Part shown: positions 11,101 to 22,530 of the stretch, one piece after another
Layout of the letters: every line of letters begins with the position of its first letter
How positions within the stretch are numbered: position 1 is the stretch's first letter
Origin: Solenopsis invicta
Taxonomy: Eukaryota; Arthropoda; Insecta; Hymenoptera; Formicidae
NCBI RefSeq assembly: GCF_016802725.1
Contig: NC_052678.1
Coordinates: forward strand, 3,512,501-3,576,500
Direction of reading: 5' to 3'
Length of the DNA stretch: 64,000 nucleotides
Made by a program: the position numbers and the translations under genes
Notes under the pieces: generated by a model
What the model was told of the DNA's origin: nothing
The model's database searches: none
What the model saw: the letters and a program-made list of their open reading frames with translations, nothing else

Positions 11101-14032
11101 GAGGGAAATACATATAAAGATGCCTCTTTGTGTTGTGCTTTCTCTGTCAATTAACTTCACTCTAGAGATCGAATACTGATCTAGGTATATCATTGAGATA
11201 CTTAAACTGCGTTTCAACTTTCATTTTTTATTTCTTTGTAAATTTGCTCTGTGAAATATCGTAGAATCTGCAAAATGTTTCAACTTTTTTCAATCAGCAT
11301 ATTGGTATGATTACTTCTTGCAGCTCGCATTAAGTTTCATTTATTTTATTCTTAATGTTGAACTCCACGGATACACGACGAATGAAATACGTTAGACGCA
11401 ACGAGGGTAACTGTGAAATCTATTTTATATTACAGGGTGGCTGGGGCAAACCTGGAACATTGCTCATGTGTGGCCTTACTAATTGGGAAATGGCTGGTCG
11501 CAAAGCACCGCCTAAAGGAGTAAAAGCAAACGTAGGACGTAGCTTGTGGACGCCGCACACTTTTAAAAACTTGAATGGCGCAAGAGTACGACTAATCGCA
11601 TCCGGTCCCGCTGCATCTCACAGCATTATCGTTACTGAAGATAATAAATGCATGGCTTTTGGTAGAAATGATAAAGGTAAGCGATGCATGTCTTTATATG
11701 CGATAACTGTGATGTGAATTTATATCACAATTATTTTTTTTCTCTTATTAAGATATGGATTGCCACAGCGGGTTATCATTCATCTTTCCTTCAATCATAA
11801 ATCTTTGATCAATCTCTTGTAAAACCAAAGCGCGAGAACAATCAAGATCGAGCTCGGAATCTGCAAATTGACTGTTATTATGCAGAGTCACGCGTCAGCA
11901 ATTAAAACTTAACTATATTGACATACATAACAATAGTCAGAAGAAATTCCCATGGGCATTGAGCCACGAATCCCATTGTTTCACAAGCCGCAGGCTTGTG
12001 ACTAATATGTACTTGACTAATATGTACTTTGTACATATAAAACCTCTTCAATTGGCTTGAAGCTGATTCTTTACGGTCTGCGTCATTTCTGCGTTTGATC
12101 CAAATCTCTAACCTAAGACTCTGTTCAGAACTTTTTTCAAAAACCATAAAAGAGTTACAAAAGGCAATAAGTGCAGTCTATAAAAAAAAGTCTCAACTTT
12201 CCTTCTCGATCTAATTTTACATGTCTACACTTGCCTCAATACCACACACAAAGCTGCCGCAACGGGTCAAACGCGAGATTTTAATTGGACATGCTTTGTA
12301 TCAAAGATTAATACTTACAAGTCTGTATAGATTAGCATCTATTATTAATTGTATTTAAATTTGCATGTATTACGTTTTTGTTCTGTCGACACTGAAGTCA
12401 CATAATTTTCACAGGTCAATTGGGCGTCGGAGACACCAAGCGTCGCGACGAGCCCACCGAGGTCGAAGCCTTAAAGGGACACACGGTTATAGGAGCATTT
12501 TGTGGGCGCAACCATACCTTATTTTTAACGAGCCGCGGCATAGTTTTCGCCGCCGGTGACAATAAACTGGGCCAATGCGGGGTTGGCAAGAACGACCCAT
12601 GTATCATGACTGCCACCAAAGTAAAGTATTCCGGACCGCCGATAGTGAAAGTGGGATGCGGTGCGGAGTTTTCGATGATTTTGGATCTCAAAGGTGGCCT
12701 GCACTCGTTCGGATGTCCGGAGTATGGCGCTTTAGGCCACAACACCGACGGCAAATACTTCATCACGAATACGAAAATGGCATTTCATTACGAGAAAGTG
12801 CCTAAGCGTATCGTTTTATATGTGGAGAGGGGTAAGGACGGCCACGCGACGCCGTTGGATCGCGTTGAGATCACGGACTTCAGTTGCGGTCATTACCACA
12901 CGGTCGCAATTGACAGCAAGAACCGTGCGTTCTCCTGGGGATTCGGTGGAATCGGCCGTCTGGGACATAACGAGCAACGCGACGAGCTGGTACCGCGTCT
13001 TATAAAATTTCTGGAACCGCCCAGTCGTGGTGTCCGTGCGGTGCACTGTGGCAGCACGTACAGCATCGCGATCAACGTGCATGGTTCGGCCCTGATGTTC
13101 GGTCAGACTAAGCGCACCGGCGAGGCCAACATGTATCCCAAGCCAATTCAAGATCTCTCCGGTTGGGAAATTCGATGCGTCGGTTGTTCGCAGACGAGCG
13201 TAGTGGTCGCGGCCGATGACTCCGTTATCGCCTGGGGCCCCAGTCCTACGTTCGGAGAATTGGTAAAATATCTTAAAATTTTGAAGATATATCAAGAGAA
13301 AATACAATACTGATGTGAGCTGTCGCGATTAACAGGGCGTAAATTAAAAAATTGTCAACAATAAAAGTTACAAATGCAGGCATTTTTATCCTGGCTTCGG
13401 GTCTTCTTCAACGCGTAGTACTAGAAAAAGAAGTAGAGAAATGGTCAGATATTTGTTCTCAATAAGCATATTAATGTCTAAATCAATACTTAAATGTATC
13501 GTCAAAAAAGGAAAATAGTTGTCAAAAGGAAGACAAAACTTTAAGTAAATAAATAAATAAAAGAGAATGAGTCAATAAAAAAATATAACCAATCATTAAA
13601 ATTATCAAAACTTAGAAACAAGCGTGGTAACATACATATTTGGAAAAGAAATGCTTGCATATTAATTATAAACTTATTTTCAAAATGTAATTAAATTCTT
13701 GTATTATGTAAAAAGACTGGACAATCTTCTTAAATTAGATCTTTTGCTTGATAAGAAACTACTCTAGTATTGAGTTTTTCAGCAATCCAAAATCATAAAA
13801 TCAAATTACACTAGTTAATTTTAAATGGTTCTCTAAGATAATTTATAATTTTATTTCTCAGGGTTTCGGTGAAATGCGAAAGTCGTCGACGACTCCAATG
13901 GAGGTGAAAGCCTTGGAAGGTTTATACATTACTGCCGTTACATGTGGTCTGTCTCATACGCTTATGATCTGCCGAGACGATACCGAGGAGGAAAGAGCCA
14001 AGATTAATAAGCTCCAGGTGTACTCCGTTTAA
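7764..14032 (+). CDS. RCC2: RCC2 homologue (TD-60), RCC1-repeat beta-propeller protein
   Basis: RCC2/TD-60 is a chromosomal-passenger-associated protein of the RCC1 family, needed for centromere and spindle function and reported to act on small GTPases such as Rac1 and RalA. Predicted exons: 7764-7970, 11436-11676, 12415-13262, 13862-14032, giving 488 aa (human is about 520). Residues 1-69 form a charged, disordered tail (MSTKRKNAGGKAKSRPKQRK, then acidic) that probably carries nuclear localisation. RCC1 repeats follow: GTLLMCGLTNWEMAGRK, QLGVGDTKRRDEPTEVEALK, CGRNHTLFLT, AAGDNKLGQCGVG, VGCGAEFSMILDLKG, SFGCPEYGALGHNTDGK, CGHYHTVAID, FSWGFGGIGRLGHNEQRDEL, VPRLIKFLEPPSRG, IAWGPSPTFGEL, then GFGEMRKSSTTPMEVKALEG and CGLSHTLMICRDDTEEE. 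The GCPEYGALGHN and FSWGFGGIGRLGH signatures separate RCC2 from RCC1. The large first intron (about 3.5 kb) holds diverged repeats. Start ATG 7764 is the first ATG in an otherwise GTG-opened frame. Confidence 0.93.
8620..9070. repeat. Diverged direct repeat (~225-bp unit) in RCC2 intron 1
   Basis: Block 8625-8825 and block 8850-9060 run in parallel: GTTTACTCCTTTCACTT / GTTTACTTCTTTCACTT, GGTTATATCTTTAACAAGGA / GGTTATATTTTTAACAAAGA, TCTTAAAATATAC in both, and AAATTGAATTTTTG / AAATTGAATTTTTA. A third partial copy of the 3' part lies at about 10830-10930 (AAATTGAATTTTTGTTTTAA, TTATATTCTTAATTGAAAT, ATATTTTGAATAAATGTGATG). Non-coding. Confidence 0.65.
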
Positions 14033-15337
14033 AGTGTATTCTTCGACCCGCGTAAATGGGTCTCTATTGCGTCACTATTGCAGATGATCGAATCGGAAGG
14101 AGAATTCTTATTCCCCTTCATTGATCCACAGCTACATTTCGAGAAATTTTAACAAAGTATCAGAGAACGATAACAATAGATCGCCACAAAACGTCCAGAA
14201 GAGATAGGATTAGATATTGCTCTACTTTGTACTTCCAGTTTTTACTTAACGCGCGAATGAAAGTCGATATGTGTAACATTTGAAATCCATTCTGTTAGCA
14301 GCTCAGGATAATAGACCAAACAAGATGGATGCAAAAATATATTTTGATACGTTGCTATTTTATTGAAGTTTGCCGTAATTTTCATCGAAATGGAGATAGT
14401 TTATTCGTATAGAGAAGCTGAAGAACTGAAAAGAGAACTAGTAAAGATCAGCAGTAACTGCCTTCATTTTTATCGCTTTCTTAATGAATTTACCTGTTCA
14501 AATAGTTTATATCATTGATTCATCACAGTAGTACCTGAATCATTACATCTGCAGAAATCGTTTTTTACAATACATATACAGGGATAATCCCTAAATAGGA
14601 TTAATGCGAGTGAGTCATCATTCAACTAGGTAATAGTTTAACGTTGTACATGAATTAAATTTCGATGTGTTTTATTAACTTTATAGGAAAATAATTTAAC
14701 TTTTTTTTTATATAAAACATGTCATGGAAGATATGCATGTGTAATTTTACTTTTAATTTTATTTAAGTTTTTATACGTAAAATTTCAATTAATATCACTT
14801 ATTGCAAAGTGATAAGGAAAGAGCTGTGGAATTCTTTTTAGCTGTATTAGAGAGAAAATTCATTAAATTCGGGCGACTAACATGTTTCACATTTAATAAG
14901 GTTTTTTTTTTTTAAAGATAAATTATGTAATATACAGTTCTCGTATATTATTATCGTAGATGCGTTACTAAAAATGTTTGGTCGAGTACAATAGTATACA
15001 AAATAGAACGAAACAGAAAGTATTTAGTACCTTGTGTACTAACAATTCCGATCACTGCCAGAATGTATTACAAGCATCTCTAATTGTGATGTCACATTCA
15101 TTCCATTCCGTTCCATGTAATACTCTCGTGCGATTTCTGCACCGAAATATTCTTCTGATAAACTTGCGATGAATGTACAAGTCCAATTACAAAATAAACG
15201 AATTTTTTAAGAAATTGCCATCGAAAACTCTTGTCCTATTTAGCAACTTTTAAGAGAGGAAAAAATGTTCGTTTCGAATTTTTGAAACATTTTAAAACCT
15301 TTTTTCTTCACAATTAAATGTATCGCTTTTTGCAAAT
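14033..15337. other. 3' UTR of RCC2 and intergenic DNA
   Basis: AT-rich, no coding exon recognised. This is the convergent space between the RCC2 stop (+) and the stop of the next gene (-). It presumably holds the 3' ends of both transcripts. I see nothing else I can name. Confidence 0.5.
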
Positions 15338-17045
15338 TTAATTTGCTTGAGGAACTCTTATACATTTCCAACAACACTTTTTGATGCGATGCAGTTTCTG
15401 TCGTTCTAAACACACGTCGCAAACAATATCTTTTGCAGTATTTTGATTGAAGCACTTAACAAGGTCTTCTTTGCGTTTACATTCTTGCTAATTGACAAAA
15501 TTATATATTTTACGAATTATATGAATTAAAATTGATGCTTTCTATATTGTCAAATTTCTGATACGTTATACTATCTTACTAAAAAATGTTAAATGTATAT
15601 TTTTACCACAAGTTTTTGGTCCATCATTATCGTAGCGGAAGCGATAAATTGTTGAGCACTATGCATTTCCTCTTGTGAAACGTTTCCGTACTTCCAACGT
15701 AACAATTGATGGGCTATGTAATGTTTAGGATCCGACGGCTGATATCTCAAAGCTCTGCTTATCGCCCACGATAGTGGCACCATCACATTTTGTCTATGTA
15801 CACATTGTATGCGTTACACTATTATACATTGCCGCACTTCATACAAATTCAATAACACAAATGATTATAAAAATTTTAATTATAAAAATGTTATAAAATA
15901 CCTCAAATAATCGTTTCTCTTCAGAGTTTCACTACCTCGTTTTTTCGGCAATAAATTCGTATAACAAATGCACGTGGCAGGATCATATTGTGTGCTTGTT
16001 GTGATAGAAATATCTGAGAAAGCCGTTTCACTTAAGCCACAAGATGTCTTCGATGAATTATCGGATGCCGACTCAGTCGTTTTTCCTTCCGAAAAGGTAG
16101 AACGTGATTCCAATATAATTAAACTGCATTCACATAATATTTCCTGTCAGTTATTTCAATTTTAAGATAGATCATTCATTAGTCTACAGCATAACGTGCG
16201 TTTTATTTAATATTCTTTGAAATCAATTAAGACACCTCGACTACTCCCAAAGCTTCCTTTTCTCTGTATTCATTATACCCAAGATCAATTAGAACATCTT
16301 CCGCTTCTTCATCGATACCGTTCTCTTCTACATAATTACAAGTGCCTTCGTCCAGCCCAAGCTTTTTGAGAAAACGAATTACCGTCGGCGAAGCTGATTT
16401 AACTTTCCCTTGCCAGTTCAGAATTCCTGGAACATCGATGCCACTCGATAAAAGACGATATAATGTATCTCCGTCTTGAGACGCCAGTCCACACGTAACA
16501 ATAGTCCAGCATTGATTTTCAGTTAATCCAGTAGCAGCCAGATTCCAAATCAATTTATCGTCGAGTCTCTTCGACCATGTACCCGCGTCCGTTTCCGCTC
16601 CAAAGCCTTGGAAATATTTCAGTTCCTCAGGAGCAAGACTGAGAAGACCATATTTCATTGCCTTTACGATATTTCGTGGTGACATTCCTAAAATTCACTG
16701 TTCAATGTCACAAAACAATAAATAACGAAACGCACACGTGTACGAAAATTTCCAAGAAAAAATCTGGATACCTTTTCCTTCTAATTCCAGTAAAACACAC
16801 TCGGTATACATTCCACTATGAATAACAAAATGTAATAATTTATCGCGTGACGCATCGTATTGCACGTCGCTACACATGAATGAAGATTTAATATCGTTAC
16901 GTCGCACAAGTTTGTCCTTCAGTAAGTTGAGTAATCTTTCGTTACTCCAGCCACCGTAGATGAGCATTCCTTTATTTGTCAATTTTATATGTAGCCTTGT
17001 CTCGTGTAACGCCTCTTTGTCTGTCAAAGTCTGCGTATCTGACAT
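15338..17045 (-). CDS. Uncharacterised protein with C-terminal Dpy-30-like motif and Cys-rich tail
   Basis: I do not recognise the N-terminal part. Predicted exons, in transcription order: 16772-17045, 16236-16687, 15902-16143, 15607-15793, 15338-15487; 434 aa if joined this way. Start MSDTQTLTDKEALHETRLHI. The first 240 residues look soluble and mostly helical (YGGWSNERLLNLLKDKL, LLHFVIHSGMYTECVLLELE, SPTVIRFLKKLGLDEGTCNY), with no membrane segment. A Ser/Thr-rich linker follows, then NDYLRQNVMVPLSWAISRAL and YQPSDPKHYIAHQLLRWK. These resemble the Dpy-30/RIIa-like dimerisation motif (pattern YL..NV.P.L..gl.......P.DP..fla..LL) found in COMPASS, AK7 and radial-spoke proteins. The last exon has C-x2-C (CDVC) and CCWKC, suggesting a small metal-binding tail. 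The weak point is intron 2: donor GAG/GTGTCT is poor, and read-through gives a stop at 16227, so a separate 244-aa protein is possible. However, the 3' part has no in-frame ATG of its own before the motif. Confidence 0.6.
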
Positions 17046-18808
17046 TTTCAGACAGATTTATAAGTCGTACAAGACGGTTTTAAGTCATTTTACGTAGATA
17101 TCACAAATGTCAAAATGCAAGCTAATTATTTAGGCAATTGTTATGTATTGATCGTTCATCACAAATCTTTTTACAGTTTTTACATTGAAATAATAAACAT
17201 GTACATTACATATCCAGAAAAATGTTTTTATTTACAAATGAATAAATATATAATTGATATACAGAGTATCTCATAATTCACGTTCACAATGCGATGTTCT
17301 GTGTTAGAAAAAGCAACCTTTTTCTTTGACAAAATTGTATTTGATGGTTTCTCAATGAGAGCAATTTAAAGCTATGAATAAGCACTTTCAATTACGCTAT
17401 GTATGAATCAGTGGTTAGGTGATGCATACTGCGAACGTATATAGTGCATATCTCTTTTTACTCTATATTACTCTACAGATTTTATATATAACTGATGCAT
17501 ATTTATCATTATTTAGAATAAAACTCATTTAACAAGAGAAAATTTTTAACTTTGATATTGTTTGAAAGTAAAATAAATCTTATTCGTAGAATAAATATAT
17601 GTACAATACAAAAACAAGGTCTGCATTTCGAGCAAACGTTTCGAAACATTTAAATTAGCCTTTTTCAAATCTATAGAAAGCTTAGAACAACATTTGGCAT
17701 CTAACTCTACTTATCTAATCTACTTGTTTTACTTTCAATTATTGTTTCAAAGTATTAGTTACAAGATTTCTGATATTTATTATTATTAAGTCGTATTCTA
17801 AATAACGATATTTTTAGATATTACATATAATTAACATAAAATTTTCAAAAAAAATAATGAAACATCCATAATTTAAAACACTTATTCTTCAGCTTTAAAT
17901 TGAGATCGAACCTGGGATCTATTGAGCCAATCGTTTTCACACGGAGCGGCGCATCACCTCTCAAAGAGAACCAATCAAATCGACTAGACATTCAATAAAT
18001 GTCAATAAACGTTTATTAGACGTTTATTATTTGTTATTTCTCCATAGGCTAACTTTAAATTACTCTCATTTAAAAATTATTACTCCAACACAATTTCGCC
18101 AGAGGAAAAAGTTATTTCTTCTGACAGAGAATTGCATTCAGTATACACGAATTCTGAGATCATTATATATCTTGTACTTAAGCGTCAAAATCTCTGTAAA
18201 ATATATACTCACCGCTTTTCCCCGGTGCAGTATATATTTACGATTTAAGAGATATACATTAGAATCTAGAAACTAGCACCTAATATACAAAATAACACAA
18301 CATCCTTAAATATATTTTACAATATAATACATGCTTTTCAAATGTAACAACGATATGCGTCAAGCACACATATTGTGCAAAATGTAAAACGACAAACACA
18401 ATCGAAAAAGACTATAAAAATGTTCAAATTCACTTATATAAATACGTGATGGACAGATTATCGCCTAAGGTCTTCATACAAATGTCTTATTGAGTATGTC
18501 TACGAGCGTTTCCTTATCACTCGTAAATCTTGTATTTACACGAACACAAAATTTTGTTTAACATCGATATCTATACACCAGATTCAGCTTAGTCTCTAAC
18601 GACAGTTTGTACGTTTAGATGTGTACGCTTGATATCAAATGCATGCCTATCTTTGGATAAGTCTTTATACCATCTGAATAATATATATAAAGCGATGATC
18701 TATTAAATTTGATCCTTTCCACGTTACGCTCGTTGTTCCTCGAAAATTACTCCAAACTTAACGCATTGTGTACAGTGTTGTACGAGCACACGCACTTTTC
18801 ACAATTGA
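17046..18808. other. Intergenic, no gene recognised
   Basis: AT-rich sequence between the 5' end of the Dpy-30-motif gene and the 3' end of Rab18. It includes the presumed promoter of the former (just above 17045) and the 3' UTR of Rab18 (below 18809). Around 17900-17960 the minus strand has a GGTTCGATCTCA-like string preceded by GC-rich sequence, recalling a tRNA B box, but no cloverleaf can be folded. Confidence 0.45.
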
Positions 18809-21800
18809 TTACAGCAAGCTGCAGTAACAGTTTGAGTTCGCATCCTGCTGTTGATAATCGTTGGTCAACTGCATGCCTCTCTTTCCCACTCGATGCCTCG
18901 CACCGCCCATGGTACCGTTGTCGTACAATCGCATAGAGTGAGTATCCCAAAGTCCAGGCGTTTGTATTATCTGTTGAATGCAGTATCATATTTTACATAA
19001 CGTTATAAACAAGCTCAAGAACTAATTATAAACTAAATAATAATACTAATCAATAATACTATGTATAATATCAAATATTATGATATAATTTTAATAATTA
19101 TTAAATTACAATTTTTATTGGGTCGTCCGGAAAGTTCGTGCCGTTTTTTCGTAGATGATGTTTGAAGGCAAATTCGAGGAAGTTATTTCAATGCAATGCA
19201 TCAGATGCGTACGTATTTTGACAAGTGACATTTAAACGATTATTTATTTAATGATATTAGTTATCACATTCAAATAAAGACATTTCTCTTGGCATCAGTT
19301 TGAAGATAAAAAGAAATAACGTGTTTTTTCGGTGCATTATGCTTTTTAATTTTCGTAAAGGTAAAATGTGACACAAAATCGAAAAAAAAATATGTACCGT
19401 GTACTGAGAGGATGATGTAAGCGAACGCATGTGCCAGAAGTGGTTTGCTAAATTTCGTTCAGGAGAAATAAATTGAAGATGCTCCTTGTTCTATTTGGCC
19501 AATTATCGCGAATGTTGATCAAATAACAGCTATAATCGATTCCGATCGGCAAATCACAGTTCGAAAGATCGCACCAAGATTAAAAATTGGCAAATCAACT
19601 GTTTCCAAAATTTTGTAATTCAAATTTTGCTTGAAAATCGGCACAAACTTTCCGAACAACCCAATAATATAATTATAAATAAAAACAAATATCTAAAAAT
19701 GCTCAAAGGATTTGAAATTCAAATAGTACAATTGAAGGAGCTAAAGTACACTATGAGCCGAATGTGACATCTAGCACAATTTTCCACCCCCTCCTCCTTG
19801 TGTTCCATAATGCATGATATAAATGTGTGCGCGACGGAACGCAAGGGGGAGTAGAGGGTGGAGAATTGTGCTAGACATCACACAAGCAAAGTATTCATGC
19901 TAATAAATTCGGACTATATTTACATGAAAAATATATAATACATGCATCACCTAATTTATAGATCTAAAATAGAGTCAGAAGATCTGATTTATATAATTTT
20001 TCATGTAAATATTATTTAAATTTATTACTATAAATAGAGAAAATGGGACTTGGCATAAAAGGCAATTTAACATTGCGTTCTATTTATGGTGAAAGAAACA
20101 ATTGAAAAATTATCGCAAAATATCTCTTTTATAATGTAACCATTTCCAAAGTTTTGTTTCAATCAATTATTATAATAAAGAAATTTGATTCATGATGAGG
20201 TAAATAATTCCCGAATGTTTCAATATTTCATATTATTGTTCATCAGCTTGAGAGAATAAATCTAAGCACACATATTATTAATTAATAGAAGTTTCTGTTA
20301 TCATGTAAAATTATTTTGAATATGTAATAGAAACAGAAAAGATCGCAAATATATTTCTTGCAAAAATTGTAATTTTTCAAAGTTATTTTGTGATGATCAA
20401 ATAACAAAATGCTATTACAGACAGAAAAATAAATGTAAACTGTGCTATTTTAAATATAGCTTTCTTCACTAGAAATTTTGAATATAAAATTTTGTTAAAT
20501 TTGTTATTAAATGTTTACACACTTCTCACTAGCGCGTAAGCTTGCCTTAAATATAATTCAATATACCCCATCTCTATATATATTTCAATCATTGTATAAT
20601 AACAAATTATTGTTATTATTATTACATATTATTATTAATGTTATTATTAACATTAATGAAAACGTATTAAAAACAAAAAAAAACACATAAAAGATGTGTT
20701 ATTGGGACAAGTTAATACGGCTATAACACAGCATGTTCATATTTTACTTATTACAAAGAAACTATATCATATCAGAACCTGGCATGAAAATGTGAATAAA
20801 AATTTTTTTCTATCACATTAGTACAGTTTAATCATAATAATTGTTCAAAATATTGTATGCTGAAATTGTGAAAACTGTGCCAACGAGCGTTGGTCTCCCC
20901 TACTTTGCTTAGCTCCTAACACTTATTTAAATTATAAATAATATAACTGCAATCTTCATGGAACATGTATCTACATAAAATTGCTGCTGGTGCAAATTCC
21001 GACGTACCTTTTGTACAAGTTCCTCAAAGCAACACCTGACACCATCTGCAGTTTTCGCACTGCTCTCAATATATAAGGTCTGATGCCTCCTGGCGAACTG
21101 TAGGCCGTCCTCGGTGCTGACTTCTCTATTTGGCAAATCTATCTTATTACCTACTACCATCTTAACGATGTCTGTTTTGTTGCAGTATGTATTTAACTCA
21201 TTGAGCCATGTTTCCAATTTCACAAAGGTATTTCTATCCGTAACGTCGTACATCAAAATAGCACCCTGACCGTCTCTGTAATAACTCGGCGTTAAGGTGC
21301 GAAATCGCTCCTGGCCAGCAGTATCCTGTAAACAACGTGCTTTGACAAATCTGTGATACATCATTTGATTTATATTAAGGCTACTCTACGATAATGTGGA
21401 TGTTAATTGTAAATGTTAAAATATTGTAAGATACAATTATCTCTCCATTTCTAGCAATATAAATTAACTTTAATCACAATGTTTCTTATTCTTAAAATTG
21501 GAAAAAGGGATAAAAGAAAAGTTAACCTCCACAATGCAACCTAGCTTGTTGAACCAGACAATCTTTCTAAATTCTGTCTCCAATTTGAACACATACAAAA
21601 AAAATAAAAAAATGGTTTTAGGTTATATAATTGTACAATTGTATTCCAAAATGTTGAAATATACGAATTTATACATAAAATTTTTGTTCAGATTTGTTAG
21701 AACCCTCTAAAAGACACAATTATTTATCAGTAACTTACGCAGCCTGACTAATGTGCATTTCTACCAGTAAATTAGCTTTGATTTCAGTTTAACTTATTCT

Positions 21801-22331
21801 CAATCTTTTCCTAATTCTACTTCTAATTTTTCTAGAATTAGAAAAGAATAAAAAGCAAGTCAGGATCAAAGTTAATCCACATCTGTGAAAATAGAGTATA
21901 TATGTATATACATAAGCAGTGAAAAACAGAGTGGTAGTCTATGGAAGTTTAAACTGAGACCAAAGTCAATCCACATTGGCAGAAGTGGAGATACAACTGC
22001 GTCTTGCCAGCACTAATCGCAGAATGGCCTTTATCCCTGAACGATTACAAACCCAAATCGCAAGCTTCACCACGTTGCCGTCGATGTTGACCTGCTTGGT
22101 CTTGTAGTCCATCCCAACCGTGCTTTGCATATTCTCGTAGAACTCATCCTCGGTGAACCTCAAGAGTATGCTGAGGAGAAACGGCATAGTGCCGATTAGC
22201 TTACGAGCGTCATAAATCGGTAAACGAGGAATGAGTCACGATCGACTTCGCTCGTGTTACCTCGACTTTCCCACGTTGGATTCGCCGATCATGAGAATCT
22301 TCAGTATCGTCAGAATGTCTTCCTGATCCAT
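18809..22331 (-). CDS. Rab18: Ras-related small GTPase Rab18
   Basis: Rab18 is a prenylated GTPase of ER and lipid-droplet membranes, involved in ER-droplet contacts, lipid metabolism and secretion. Predicted exons, in transcription order: 22261-22331, 22053-22170, 21008-21325, 18809-18970; 222 aa. Start MDQEDILTILKILMIGES. G1 P-loop GESNVGKS; switch I region TVGMDYKTK; G3 DTAGQERFRTLTPSYYRDGQ; Rab18-typical FVKLETWLNELNTYCNKTDI; G4 NKID; G5 ESSAK. The last exon begins IIQTPGLWDTHS, exactly where Rab18 has IIQTPGLW, and ends CYCSLL, so two cysteines suitable for geranylgeranylation are present. It lies 2 kb downstream of exon 3, and the intervening intron holds a mariner relic (19118-19664) and an inverted repeat. 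Upstream, APPBP2 starts on the other strand 1.4 kb away. Confidence 0.95.
19118..19664. mobile_element. Degenerate, internally deleted mariner-family transposon
   Basis: Terminal inverted repeats TTGGGTCGTCCGGAAAGTTC (left) and GAACAACCCAA (right, preceded by GGCACAAACTTTCC) are flanked by TA at 19116-19117 and 19665-19666, the Tc1/mariner target duplication. Length is 547 bp against about 1.3 kb for an intact mariner. Within it, stop-interrupted frames retain N-terminal transposase vocabulary: FRKGK, then CQKWFAKFRSGE, then a stretch resembling the second helix-turn-helix (ITVRKIAPRLKIGKSTVSKI). The catalytic DD34D half is gone. It sits inside the last Rab18 intron. Non-functional. Confidence 0.88.
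19763..19884. repeat. Inverted repeat with ~45-bp arms
   Basis: Left arm 19763-19806 (ATCTAGCACAATTTTCCACC, then CCCTCCTCCTTG) pairs with right arm 19835-19884 (CAAGGGGGAGTAGAGGGTGG, then AGAATTGTGCTAGACAT) at roughly 85% identity, around a 30-base loop. Located in the last Rab18 intron, 100 bp past the mariner relic. Probably a small hairpin MITE. Confidence 0.65.
21740..21900. repeat. Hairpin element, family C, copy 1
   Basis: An imperfect palindrome in Rab18 intron 2. The pattern runs TGTGCATTTCTACCAGTAAA, TTTGATTTCAGTTTAACTTA, a TTCT-rich centre with TCTAGAATTAGA, then the complement, ending GATCAAAGTTAATCCACATC. The same arrangement recurs at 25320-25450 and 33125-33300. Confidence 0.55.
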
Positions 22332-22530
22332 AATAATAGTCCGACTGCACGCTAGCGAGGTCAATCGACGTCAACGTTAACGTTGGAAAAAAAAAGCACG
22401 CCGATTTCGTCTTCCTCGTTCGTTGCAACGTCGCTAATTTGCGCGTACCGTGACGTTCAACACCGCACAACACTGTGTCTGTTGGTGCCCGTGCTCAGCT
22501 CAGCTGTGTATTATATTGCTATATCATGTA

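Noticed and set aside
12416..13307. Long open frames antisense to RCC2 exon 3
   Set aside because: Mirror frames of a long conserved coding exon with no similarity of their own.
16227..16235. Stop codon at the end of the second exon of the Dpy-30-motif gene taken as the gene's end
   Set aside because: Possible, but it would leave the downstream motif exons without a start; I prefer splicing at 16236 and record the alternative.
17900..17970. tRNA-like sequence on the minus strand (GGTTCGATCTCA)
   Set aside because: Only a B-box-like string; no acceptor stem, D arm or anticodon arm could be paired. At most a tRNA-derived SINE scrap.
20927..21007. Read-through C-terminus of Rab18 (KVRRNLHQQQFYVDTC...)
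   Set aside because: A GTACGT donor closes the exon at 21008, and the exon at 18809-18970 supplies the IIQTPGLW and CYCSLL ends expected for Rab18.
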